The notes beneath the pieces are model-generated. The model was not told the origin of the DNA, searched no databases, and worked only from the letters and a program-made list of their open reading frames with translations. The position numbers and the translations under genes were made by a program. A stretch of 64,000 nt of DNA from NCBI GenBank assembly GCA_036971615.1, contig JAYKKR010000015.1:434001-498000 (forward strand), in the 5' to 3' direction. This stretch comes from Amyloporia xantha. Lineage: Eukaryota; Basidiomycota; Agaricomycetes; Polyporales; Adustoporiaceae. Below, one piece after another: positions 11,139 through 22,005 of the stretch (its first letter is position 1; every line of letters begins with the position of its first letter).

Positions 11139-11985
11139 ATTGAATGTATATGCTAGAGTTGAGGTAGAGTTGACTGGAGAGAAGGGGGGCTAAAGCAGTG
11201 AACAGTCTAGCAGATGGTCTCTGGTCCTACTGTACGATCGGATGGCAGATGCTGCAGGGCAAAAAAGGAAAGCCCGAGTCATGCCCGACCTTTCAAAAAT
11301 GTATTTTGGTCCGACTAGCCATATTCTGGAACTTTTTCTCATTCTTCATGGACACATCGTCACGAAAGCTGGAGAGGACTTTCAACATGCTCCATTGTAA
11401 GCTACGTTCGGAAGCTTGTCAGGAAGGACGAGCTACCTTCAGGAGCATCATTTACTATTTCGAAAAGTCGCATTTGAATTTTGTGCCACTCAAGCATTGA
11501 CAACTCTTCAGACAATGCAAGCGATAAGCTCTTTAGCACTTAGCACCGCTGAAATCGGCATGACTTTATGTGCAGAAGAGATTTTCTGGGATACTTATGG
11601 TTTCCTTCAAGATCAAATACAATGCATATATTCTTGGTACAGGAGTGATAAATTTATGCTAATAAATTTATGCTAATAAGTGCTACAGGAACTAGGCATG
11701 TCGAACACGCGTACAGGTTTGTATAGGTGCTACAATAGATGATTAGACATTAGAGAGAATGCTAAGATTATGCTATAAGAGTTCAAGCTCGAGTTGGGGG
11801 CGTATTGCATTGTTGCCGCCCATATGATGCCAGGGACCAATACCGACGGAACAATGTAAGGAATGCGGTTCAGTTTTGATATCCAAAGTCGTGCGTCCGC
11901 CTTGCGTAGTTGAGGTATGAAATAAATAGACGTGTTTTCGCGCTTCTGGCTTGTCCTTGATGCCTTTTACGGTACCGAGCCCCAG
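11139..11985. other. intergenic, no gene recognised
   Basis: Upstream flank of TMA22 and downstream flank of the WPGY protein gene. Two overlapping plus-strand frames (11198-11500 and 11416-11676) have no ATG-supported family resemblance and no splice partners that I could find. A short direct repeat, AATTTATGCTAAT, is duplicated at about 11650-11676. Confidence 0.4.
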
Positions 11986-12693
11986 TCATGAGCAGACACG
12001 ACGAAGGACGTCGACTTCTGCCCGAAAGACGTTGTTTGAGCAACGACCAAATGATATGAGGAAAAGATCATCAAAAGCGATCTCGTTTTGTGCGATCGCC
12101 CATTCCGAGGAGTCGCGGGCGCAGGACTCGAATTTCGTTTGCTATATGTTATATTGATGCATGAGTCTCTCATACGCGATCACATGATCAGACGCGCTCG
12201 TGTACTCACGCTCATGAAAACCTGATACTGTCGCGCAAGCGCGATGGCCAGCTCAAGCCGTGTAATTGTACCACGCCCGTTGAGAGGAATGACGCGATTT
12301 GGCGCGACGTGTTCGTAGCCAGGCCACTTGTTTCGGACCATAGTGTCGGCTGAGCAGGTTAAAAAGAATTGAGAGACGACGCACGATAATTTTGAAGGTT
12401 AGCGTCTTCTGCGCCTGAGATGAGAACACCTCGCTTGCAGGATCTTCCATTTCCCTGCACAAAACACTAGAGCTCTCAAGCAGAGCACTCATCTTGACAC
12501 CCGGTTGGCCGTGGGAGTCGTTAAAATTGATGGTGTAATTGCAATCAGCTATTGGTAGTGGAAGGCGAAATCGCCTCAGAGGCCCAGATGGACGAGGTCG
12601 TGGTACCTCTAGCGCGTTCTTAAGGGTGGAAAATTGTGATATTCGCTCCGGGCGGAAAGGTGGTTGGAGGGTATCATGAGACTTGATAGACAT
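11986..12693 (-). CDS. hypothetical protein with a WPGYE-type domain
   Basis: Three exons with clean in-phase GT-AG introns encode 193 residues: 12385-12693 (103 codons), a 58-base intron, 12210-12326, a second intron, and 12141-11986 ending in TGA. The function is unknown. The second half carries a pattern I have seen in lineage-specific Agaricomycete proteins: FKIIWPGYEHV, then a basic or polar stretch, ITRLELAIALARQYQVFM, and IAFDDLFLISF, followed by a short tail. The alternating Trp/Tyr and aliphatic positions suggest a small compact alpha/beta domain. There is no signal peptide or membrane segment. The start was put at the ATG at 12693 (MSIKSHDTLQPPFRPERIS). The in-frame region upstream to 12846 is hydrophobic, low in similarity and probably 5' untranslated. 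Confidence 0.65.
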
Positions 12694-13733
12694 TAGGAGT
12701 GAAGAGAGAAGAGACGGGTTGAGAAAGATGCGGAAGTGTGCGGGGCAGAGAAAAAATAAAGATAGCAGACGAGGCGAGACGAGAGCCTCGGAGAAGCTGA
12801 AGAGATGGAGAATTGACCAAGCCATCGTGCACGGTTTTATACTCACCAGGAGTTACAGCCACCATCCCATTGCAGGGCAACAATGCGAACCATAACGTGC
12901 GCATAGAGGTGAGCTCAAAGGGCGCGCCGACACTAAAGGCGTGCCCGAATACTATATTGGGACCCCCCGCCACAGGCGCGTTGAAAGGGCGGAGGGACGC
13001 CGAACAAAAGGATAATCAGCAGATCATCGATTAGCAGAAAACGTGTACATACCGGCATGTAGAACAGCTGGTCATTGATCTGTGAAACTGCCATCGATAT
13101 TATCTCATAGCGCAATAGATGTAATGTCGAGAAGGGTCAGCGACGTTGTTCTAATCACCTAACCCATCATGTATGTCGAGAGCGCCCTGCACGTCTTTTG
13201 GCATTCAAACCAGTAATGACCCAGGATGCGCATTCGAGTGATCGAGCGATGTAGGTCAACTCGTCTCGCGAGGACCCGATGCTGCGGAAATCGAGATACA
13301 ATGCAGCACGAAGCATTTTTCATCTATCTCCTGGGAGACGGGAGTGGCACAAAGGAAGGACCAGTCACAGCCCAGGAGGTTAGGGATGGAATAACATCAA
13401 TAGAAACGATGCATATTCTTCGTTAAGTCGTCAGACAGTACGTACGTTCTGGTACTGCGATAGAGATAGTGTGGAACTCGCTCAGCTGCAGAGACGTAGA
13501 GATATCATCTGAACAAGTTATCCTGATACTCTATCTCTTGCACTCTGTGCTTTCCGGTGTACTTGCCGTATATATTCCGAGTGGCTCAGGCGCACGTGAG
13601 GACCGCGTCGACGACGCGTTCCTCCGGAGTCCCAGGTCAGATGCGCAGTGCGCTCAAACAATGTAGCAGAATGTACAACAACTCACTACTGCACAATGAG
13701 ACGTACATTGCAAAAGTACCAATAAATTATCCT
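12694..13733. other. intergenic, no gene recognised
   Basis: One kilobase between the start of the WPGY gene and the 3' end of the auxilin-like gene. Short frames on both strands (for example plus 13226-13426 and minus 12674-12973) have no motif and no plausible splice partners. Part of it must hold the WPGY promoter. Confidence 0.4.
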
Positions 13734-16623
13734 CTATTGTTTGAAAGCGTTCCACGCGTCATTTAATGATCCGAACACTCCGTTAGCTATCATCCTCTGT
13801 TCCAACGTGGTGTTATTCACGTTCAGCTGAAGAGCAGTCAGCTTAGTAAAGGGAAAGGGAAGACACACGAGCACGAATTCTGACCTTATCGGGATGTAGT
13901 TTCGCGATAGCCTTCGTATACCGTATTTTCACCTGCGCTGGCGTCACGAGCTCATGCATCCCGACCTTCTGCCAGCCTAGCTCCGGCCATAGCACTGTGT
14001 CTAGACTGGCGATGAGCGCACGGATGTTCGTCTCCTTTCCGTTCTTCCATGCGGCCAACCGGGAGTCTATAGTGTCCTTAAGTTCATGCCGAGCCTGATC
14101 TTCCGCCTCCGCCGCCTGATTAGCCTCGCGCACCCTATTCAGAGCTTCTGTGGGGACCGTTACTGGAGGTCTAGTGGGCTTAGGCTTGGGCTTGGGTGTA
14201 GGTCGTGATCCTGGTGCAGAAGAGGTAGGCGCACCGGTGTCGGCGTCGGTTTTCAACATCCGCTTGCAGCGCCCGATACCTCGAACAGCCTCCAGGCGGG
14301 CTTTACCCGCCCAGTCGACAGCAGTGATGGCCTCCCAATCCTTCCGCGCAGGATCCCATTTCTCCTTGCCTTCGTACGCCTCGGCCCGCCTCCAGAGGGC
14401 TTTCACAAGGCTGTCAGCAAGGTCTACGCCAGCACCTTCTTCTTCCCTGGTCACCTTCGCTTCCCGTGCCGGATGATACGACGGTCCAATAAGCGTGATG
14501 ACCGTCGTGCAATCCTCTATTGCACCTGTATGATCACCTGTCTTAATCCTCGTCAAGGCCCTATTATTGTAGAGTGGGATGAGGAGGAGGTGCGATTCAG
14601 GGAGAGCAGCGATGGCGGACGAATATGAAGTTTCTGCTTCCGCATAACGTCCGAGTTTGAACATCTCTGTACCGGTTGTTTTATGCTTAGCGGAGGCAGC
14701 GATGGCTGACGGCGAAGCTGGGATGGTCTTGCGCTGCACCAGCTGGATCGGAGAAGGCGCACGGGGAGGCGGGGCGGGTCTTGAGGAGGAGGGTACAGGC
14801 TGTGGAGGTGAGGATACCTGACTACGTGCAGGCGTTTTCCGTCGGAAAGGCGAGGAATACACTGCCGGTGGATCGTCAGAAAATAGGTTTCCGACTTTGG
14901 CTCTGGCAGAAGACGATTGCGAATCCTGCTCCCGGATAGGCGGACGAGACTCTGGCCGCTTCGCACGTGCTTGAGTGGAAGGCTTCGGTGGCAGGACATC
15001 GTGATCGTGGTCATCTGTGAAACCACCCTGCCCTCCCTCCTGCCACTCGTCATCGCGCACGCCGCCCTCTGTGACGTCCTGCATCCACTTCGGCCGTCCA
15101 TTCCTACTCCCAGGATCCGCAGCCTTCCCTGCTGCCGCGGCAGCGGCGCGCTCCTCGTACGCACGCTGCATCTTCTCCCTGCCCTCCTTCCATATCGCAT
15201 TCGCGCGATTAAACACGCTCAGTCCGATCTCGCTCGCTTGTGCGATGAGCTTGTCAGCTTGGTCTTGTAGGTTCCGCTGGGTATCCCCGGAAGGAGAGGC
15301 CCCATCTCTCGCAGCTGGGTCGCGGGATCTATCGGCTGGAGCGCCGCGGCTGGGTTGGGTCTGTCGTCGTCGTGGGGCAGCATCGCGAGGTGGATGCTCG
15401 TCATCCGACTCATAGTAACGCTCCCAGCCCGGCTCGCGCTGTGAACCACGACGTTCTTCCCTCGGTCGGTCCGGGGGGGACGATACCTCGCCCACTGCGC
15501 CATTGGATAACAGAGTTTCCAGTGCTGCCTGAACGTCCAATCCGGTGTCGGTCGCGGCCAATGCTATACGTGCTTGTTGTACTGAGAACCCCATCTCGAC
15601 AATCTGTCCCAGGATATGTGGTGGCGGAGAGACAGCGCGACTCCGCTGACCAGTTGGAGCTGGTTGTGGCGGAGAAGACGTTCGCGTAGGCCGATTCTAA
15701 AATGCCGTAGGGTTTGGCATGGATATCGGAAGGATGAGAACGTGGTTACACACCGATGAAGAACTGCGCTCAGTAACTGGTTTACTGAGCTCACCAAGTA
15801 TATCTTCGTCTGACTGATCATCTAGTAACCGATCTTCGCGGTCACCGAAATCGAAGTCACCTGGTGTATTGGTCCGGAAAATGTCAGGCTCGGGCGTGCG
15901 CTGAGATGGACGTGCAGTCGGTGCAGACTCAAATTCGTCAAAGTCCAGTAGCGAACTAGCTTGTTGATTAGAAGTGGGTTTCGTGGCAGTAGGCTGAGAG
16001 ATGAAATCATCCAGCCCCCAGTCATCTTGAGCGGCTGTAATCGTGGATTTCGGTGCGGTGGATGTCATGGATGACTTAGCCGGCTCAAAATCAAAGCCCC
16101 AATCATCATTGGCGGGTGCAGCTGACTGAGAACTAGTCGATGGCTTCGTGGTGGACGTAAATTGACCCAGCGTGTCCAACCCAGCCCATGCAGTAGCTTG
16201 TTGCTTGGCGGACGCGTGTTGCTGTTGTAGTTGCTCTCTCCTCTCCCTCTCCGCCTGGGCTGCCCTCTCCGCAATGGTCATCTTCGCCCCGTTAGCCAAG
16301 CTGGAGGCAAGGGAGCCTGGGAATAGACCACTGAATGCATCCGCTCCTGAGCTGGCAGACTTCTGCATTGGTTTAGCAGACACATTAGAACTCTGCAGAG
16401 TAGTTCCTAGGGATCGCGTGGACTGTATAGCTCCGGTAGCTGACGGAGTTCCCGAGCGGGAAGCTGGGGAAGATGCACCAGCAGATGCAAGCATAGAAAA
16501 TACATCATTTTGTGCAGCTCGAGATGGAGGGATTACAGGAGTCAGAGAGCCCAGCTTACGAGGTGGCTCAGAAGGCTTGCTTGCCCCAGTAGAGTTCCAC
16601 AGGTCGGCGAAGGAGTCACTCAT
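13734..16623 (-). CDS. SWA2: auxilin-like clathrin-uncoating J-protein (SWA2 type)
   Basis: Co-chaperone that recruits Hsp70 to clathrin coats and triggers uncoating of vesicles. Three exons encode about 920 residues. The N-terminal 290 residues are Ser/Thr/Pro-rich and contain acidic aromatic clathrin-box-like motifs (DDWGFDF, DDWGLDDF, SLLDFDEFES). Exon 2 opens with a UBA domain (HILGQIVEMGFSVQQARIAL, with the MGF signature). A long basic, disordered stretch follows. Next come tetratricopeptide repeats around residues 620-760 (YAEAETSYSSAIAALPE, LLIPLYNNRALTRIKTGD, LVKALWRRAEAYEGKEKW). The C-terminal J-domain has ELGWQKVGMHELVTPAQVK and the catalytic KLHPDK, then exon 3 (NVNNTTLEQRMIANGVFGS...DAWNAFK) ending in TAG at 13734-13736. 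The order UBA-TPR-J matches yeast Swa2. The start is the ATG at 16621-16623. Confidence 0.93.
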
Positions 16624-16950
16624 GGGGGTTCGAGGGCGTGTAAACCAGTAAAGCAGACTATGACAAATGACAAGACAGCCCTGGGACAGCCAGAAAGTAA
16701 CAGCTTCAAACTGTCGTTCTCGCAAGCTACGAAGGACTACTCGTAGATCATGGATATATCGTAGCTGTCGCCGCAAGAGACCGTTTCGTGCTCGAGTGCG
16801 AAATGGTATTTTAAGGCGCGGATAAGTCTAAAACAGGACAAAATACGTTGCGGTAATTGGCCATGAAATCCTCTCGCTCTACATCCGAGTCGTCCGTTCT
16901 GTACCTAACAGTCGCTCTGCTGAAGCTTAGGGGGATAGTTTGACTTTCGC
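16624..16950. promoter_or_regulatory. divergent promoter region between SWA2-like and MSM1
   Basis: The start codons of the two head-to-head genes are 327 bases apart, so both promoters must lie in this interval or overlap. There is no obvious TATA box in the central part; the segment near 16800-16830 (TTTTAAGGCG) is only weakly TATA-like. This arrangement is common for housekeeping genes in compact fungal genomes. Confidence 0.5.
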
Positions 16951-19139
16951 ATGCGCTGTGGTATCATTTCTCGCGCTCTTCAACGGATTCCGCATGGTTG
17001 CACTACCAACAGATGGCTGCATACGGAGGTACCCACCGTCAAACCGTACTATATTACAACTCCCATATTTTATCCAAACTCAGGTATGTACACTGGTGTC
17101 CGTATACTTTTGAAGCAAATATCACAGTCAAAGCAAGCTCGGACGTGCGTAGGAACACCTCTGCGATTGTGTGCCATTGCTGCAAACGAGCGCAGGGGCG
17201 TTTCAGCACGTCGGGGCGAGCTATGTGAATGCAAACCCATGGTCCCATGCTGACTAGCTTCATTTATTATAGTGCCGCATATAGGCCACCTGCACTCTCT
17301 CGTAGTCGCGGATATCTTTGCGCGCTTCAGTCACCTCTCTCATCCGTCAAGACCTGTCCGCTTCGTGACAGGAACAGATGAGCACGGTCTCAAGATACAA
17401 AAGGCTGCACAAGCTGCAGGGAAGGACCCTCTTGCTTTCTGCGATGAGCTCAGCCAACATTTTCGCGTATGTTTCCCGGAAAAAAAATCGCAAGTCGATT
17501 CTGCTCACCAGCTTGTTCTAGGCATTGGTGAAAAAGGCAGACATCGCTGCAACACGTTTTTCACGCACGTCAGCCCCCGAACATTGTCGTGCCGTTGAGT
17601 ACCTGTGGGTGGGCAGGCAGCTATTCATTATTGCGAAACTTCTTTGTGACCGCGTCCATCCTCTTAGAACCGTCTAGTCGACAAAGGTCTCATTTACAAA
17701 GGGCGACATTCTGGGTGGTACTCAGTTTCTGACGAGTGCTTCTATCCTGACCTCCAAGTCGCAAAGAAATCGAGTCCAGGAGGGGAGGACTATTATGTCT
17801 CCACTGAGACGGGGTCGCGGGTGGAATGGATGGAAGAAGAAAACTACAAGTTTCGCCTATCACACTTCCAACCCATCCTAAGAGAGCACTTCACCAACAA
17901 CGAAAACGCCATTTACCCACATCAGCACCACGCGGACATATTACAAGCACTATCAGAGCACAACAAATTAGAGGACCTGTCTGTCTCACGACCCCGATCG
18001 CGACTTACGTGGGGTGTGCCCGTACCCAATGACAGCGAACACACGATATACGTATGGATAGACGCACTAACAGTGTACCTATCTTCCGTTGGGTATCCGT
18101 GGAACGAAAGCGACCACAAAGGCTTCAGGAGCGGATGGGCGCCAGATATTCAAGTAATCGGGAAGGATATCCTTCGGTATGTCCTGGCTTTTTTGATACA
18201 CAGCATGCTCTGATAGCGTCGCTGCGGACAGTTTCCACGCTATCTACTTTCCGGCCATGCTTGCGGCTTTGGATTTGCCCTTCTCTTCGCGATTACTGGT
18301 GCATGCACATTGGACAGTAAATGGGCAAAAGATGTCCAAGTCGGTAGGCAACGTTGCAGATCCCATCGAAGCTATTGACGAGTTTGGGATCGACATCGTG
18401 CGATGGTACCTCGCTCGAGTAGGTGGCAATTTTAGAGATGATGTTGGTAAGTTGTCAATGATGAATAGATCAATATAAGTAGCTGACTGAGCGCCTATCG
18501 CGCATTATTATCTTTGTAGACTGGTCAAGGGAGCAGCTAGAAAAACATGCCAGGGAGATCACCTCTTTAGTTGGAAATTTATATTCCCGGGTGGCCTCTA
18601 CCAAAATACAAGCCCTAGTGGATGGCCATGAACGCCCTAGCCTTGCTCAGATGGACTCGCAGTACACCAGTGCGCTCCACGCACGATTGCGCCGACTGCT
18701 ACGTCGATATAACGACAACATGAACACGATGCAAGTCGCTGAGGCATTGAGGGAGATTACGTTAACTCTCGAAGAGGTACATCCACATTTCAATATCAAC
18801 AGCTGCTGTTTGCTGATTTATTCTTAGGCAAACGTTATGTTGACGCTAGCAAAGCCCTGGGCACACAAGGAGTCTACGCCGGCCGTGCGCGCGGTATATT
18901 GGTCTGTTGCGGAATGTCTCCGGACATGCGGCATCCTCCTCCAACCGTTCATACCGTCGAAAGCGGCGCTTCTTTTGGACTGCCTTGACATTCCAGCCGA
19001 GAGACGCACAATCTCGGATGCGGACCCAGAAGAATCCGGGTATATAGCAACGCCGAAGCCAGGCATCATCCTGTTCCCGTCGTCAACTAGGAAGACAATA
19101 TTAGGAATAGGGAATACCAAAAAACTCAAGCACGAATAA
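16951..19139 (+). CDS. MSM1: methionyl-tRNA synthetase, mitochondrial
   Basis: Class I aminoacyl-tRNA synthetase charging mitochondrial tRNA-Met. Seven or more exons give about 580 residues. The N-terminus is basic and short of acidic residues (MRCGIISRALQRIPHG...RWLHTE), a likely mitochondrial presequence. The HIGH motif is VPHIGHLHSL, formed across the first intron (AACTCAG/GTATGT...TTATAG/TGCCGC). FVTGTDEHGLKIQKAA follows. The connective segment GWYSVSDECFYPD lacks a four-cysteine zinc knuckle, as in the mitochondrial group. WIDALTVYL and the signature KMSKS loop (NGQKMSKSVGNVADP) are present, followed by the anticodon-binding helical domain. Translation ends with TAA at 19137-19139. The length agrees with yeast Msm1. 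Confidence 0.94.
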
Positions 19140-19589
19140 TCTATATTGTACCATACCTCTTAAATAATGTTCAATCTATCGTCTGGTGCCCGATTCGTCA
19201 GGCGTGCGCATACACATGTACGTGGAGTGTGTTTTATTGTGGATACAGCCCATTCGCTCAAATTGTCGTCTGCAATGTGAACGGTGACATGTCGTGCCTG
19301 GTTGCTCTAGTGTAGTGTTGTCCCTCTGCCGAATTAGCTCCCGCTTTTAAATCGGTGTGTACGTGAGAAGGTGGACCCACAAGAGTCAACAAGCTTCATT
19401 AGGTGCACCTTTGTTTTTTGTTCTATTATGATCGTTTCCAACTCACTCATGGTCGACATTGTCAACGCTGTTGGTTATGGCATCGGATCAAGCCCTTGTT
19501 CTTTCTTAAGCATGAAAAGCATGTCTGAGGCGAAGGCGCACCTTCCCCCATACTCCTCTTGCCACTCACTTTCCTGACCTGCTTTTGCC
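19140..19589. promoter_or_regulatory. upstream region of the WW-like membrane protein gene
   Basis: 450 bases between MSM1 and the next start codon. It includes the MSM1 3' flank and a pyrimidine-rich stretch (CTCCTCTTGCCACTCACTTTC) just before the start codon, typical of Agaricomycete 5' leaders. No other feature is seen. Confidence 0.4.
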
Positions 19590-21809
19590 ATGAGCAATCT
19601 CCCTCAGACGACTGAATCATCCCAGAATCACTTAGTCTCGACCCCGAGATTCCATCGACTACGAGAACATCTGAAGTCTCTACGACGGCCGTCTCGGAGG
19701 CGTGACTTCGTCCAGGCTCCCGTAGAGCTGGAAGCGGTGCAGTCGTCCACGGATGATGTTGACGTCGACGCAGTCTCTCCAGACAATCCAGAATTCCAAT
19801 GGTTGCAATCCTATGCTGACTTTGATTGGACTGCCGCATTCATCCCCAGGGGTTCCAACACCGCAGATGGGGCGGCTACACCGCATGCGTCTACTTCCTC
19901 TTCCCATGTAGGTGGTCGACATACGGCTGCTCGAGCTGGGGCTCGCCGGCGGCATGCAGGCACAGCCGTGAGTCACGGCGGTCCTCCCGATGGCCCTCGA
20001 GCTGCGGGCGGAACACCGTGCACAAACGTTGGCGACGGCTGGTTTAAATACGTAGACTTCTACGGCAAGGTGTACTATCACCATCCTGAGGAGCGCATCG
20101 TGACCACGGACGACATTGAGGATGATGACGAGCGAGAGGAGGTACACAAAGCTATCGCTGAGTTCTGGGGAGCGCTGGACGACGACGGAACATCGGATTA
20201 CCTACCCGAGGATTGCGAGGTCATCATCTGGAATGCATTTTCTGAAAAACAAAGCACTGTAGCTATTATGTGTCATAGGACGAGCCAGTACTTTGGATGC
20301 AACAACCAGGGTCCAGGTGTGGTTGTCCAGTTTATGATTCAGTCGGTGGTCTAACTTCAGTACAGATGTGGAAGAATCAACGAATGCCACCCGCTATTGG
20401 GTTTATGCAGAGGAGTTCCCCATGCATATTCCTGCATTGTCTACGGGGGCGGTCAAAGATTTTCTCAGCGCCCTTACCTACGGGGCTAACGGTAAGGGAA
20501 TTGCGCTCACCTGGTGAGGCCTATTATAATTGTATGAGGCATTTTAGTGGGAATACTTGGGGACAAGGTCGTCTTCCCTTACACCGATGCGCAGATCGAA
20601 CAAATAATGCGCATCTGGCGGCACCAAAGTCGTGAGTACCTTGCCTAACACGAGTCCAGAGTGTAACTAACAGGCACATACAGGGGCTGCTGAGACCAAT
20701 GCTCAAGCAAACGCCTCCTTCTTCTGGCACATGGCCCGGACAATCGAAAACATAGAGTCAGCGCGATATACTTCTCCGAGGAGCGGTTTCCACGGCTGCG
20801 AGCGGTCTACCTTTGATATGCGTCGAGTTGACAAGAAGATCCAAACGACATGGCAGCTCGAAGTAGCTCAATACCTGCTATTGCTTCTCTTGCTGGGTGC
20901 ACACAGGATGTACTTTGGGCGATTGAAGAAAATCCGTCGGGGCAAGTCCGCCTACCTGTTGGAGTTCCGGGAGGGTATGAAGCAATTTGTGGCGGAGTGG
21001 ACAGATTCCAATCTGCTGGTAAGTCAGTCCTGTTGCTAAACGCACGTGCGGATATTAAAATAGCTCTGAAGGCAACCGTGTTTATTGGGTAAGCGATAAT
21101 GGCCAATTGGTGAAATGCTTGTGCACTGACTGAGTATGTGCAGTGTGAATATAGCGTTCCAACAGGTTCCGGTTAGTTCTCGCTCAAGCTCTCCATAGCT
21201 GTTCGCAGCCGCTAATTTATCAACCAATTTACTAGAATATCAACAATCTACAGAAAACGGCCTCCCTGGTATCGAACATCTTCTCTGTCCTCAGTGTTGC
21301 TACTGGAGTACACCATGTCTGGCAGCACCGCGCCAAGGCCAATGCTGATTTCGACGATGCCGTGAGTTATAAACAGCTAACCTCTTACCGTAGCTAAGCT
21401 GTCATCGTAGGTCAAATATCTGAATCACGCAGGCAACTGGGAGACCGTAGACGAAGAAAAGCCAGCGCCCGACCTCCTGGTCATCTCGGTTTTCCTCTCC
21501 ATCCCATTCTCTGCCCTCCTGTGGGCCATGCTCAGCTTCACCATCGCTTTGGCTGCGCTTTGCATCCAGAGCACGTCTGTACAAGCGCTTTATATTCTTG
21601 CGACCGTGCTGGGTACGCTCGGACTCTTGAGTTTGCTCACATGGCTGTTCTTTCGTCATATCTGGAAAGGTCAGCCCGAGGATAAATCCGTGGTTAAACA
21701 AATTATGCGTGCCGGATGGAGCAAATGGATGGCGTCGCTGCAGGGAATGGAAGTGTTGCTTCGCAGACGCCGCACGAAGAAGCAGGACGAGGAACACGGG
21801 AGAACATAA
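19590..21809 (+). CDS. membrane protein with a WW-like segment, function unknown
   Basis: About eight exons assemble in one frame. Exon 1 (19590-20316) joins through GGTCCAG/GTGTGG...ACAG/ATGTGG to the block beginning DVEESTNATRYWVYAEEFP. The N-terminus is Ser/Arg/Pro-rich. At roughly residues 155-185 a WW-like second half reads GWFKYVDFYGKVYYHHPEE, followed by RIVTTDDIEDDDERE. A central block contains ILGDKVVFPYTDAQIEQIM. A helical, basic C-terminal region holds two or more strongly hydrophobic segments (LLVISVFLSIPFSALLWAML and ALYILATVLGTLGLLSLL) and a cytosolic-looking basic tail ending in TAA at 21807-21809. A second protein of the same architecture is at 56.6 kb. It is probably an integral membrane protein; its partners and site are unknown. 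Small exons near 21000-21170 are the least certain. Confidence 0.75.
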
Positions 21810-22005
21810 GGACGCCCACGTCTATTGGGACACGATAATATGTAGACTAGATCCAGTTGAACTTGCCCATAATCACCACTGCTAAAATATCGGCCTCACA
21901 AGCCACCAATAATCTAACGTGGTTGTCCCCAAAATGTTCCAGTGCGAAGAAACCTTGATGGCTGCGAGGCTCTTACCCATACTGGAAGATTTATCAATAT
22001 TAGTA

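Noticed and set aside
12694..12846. N-terminal extension of the WPGY protein
   Set aside because: In frame but hydrophobic and low-complexity; the ATG at 12693 gives a protein that starts with ordinary polar sequence.
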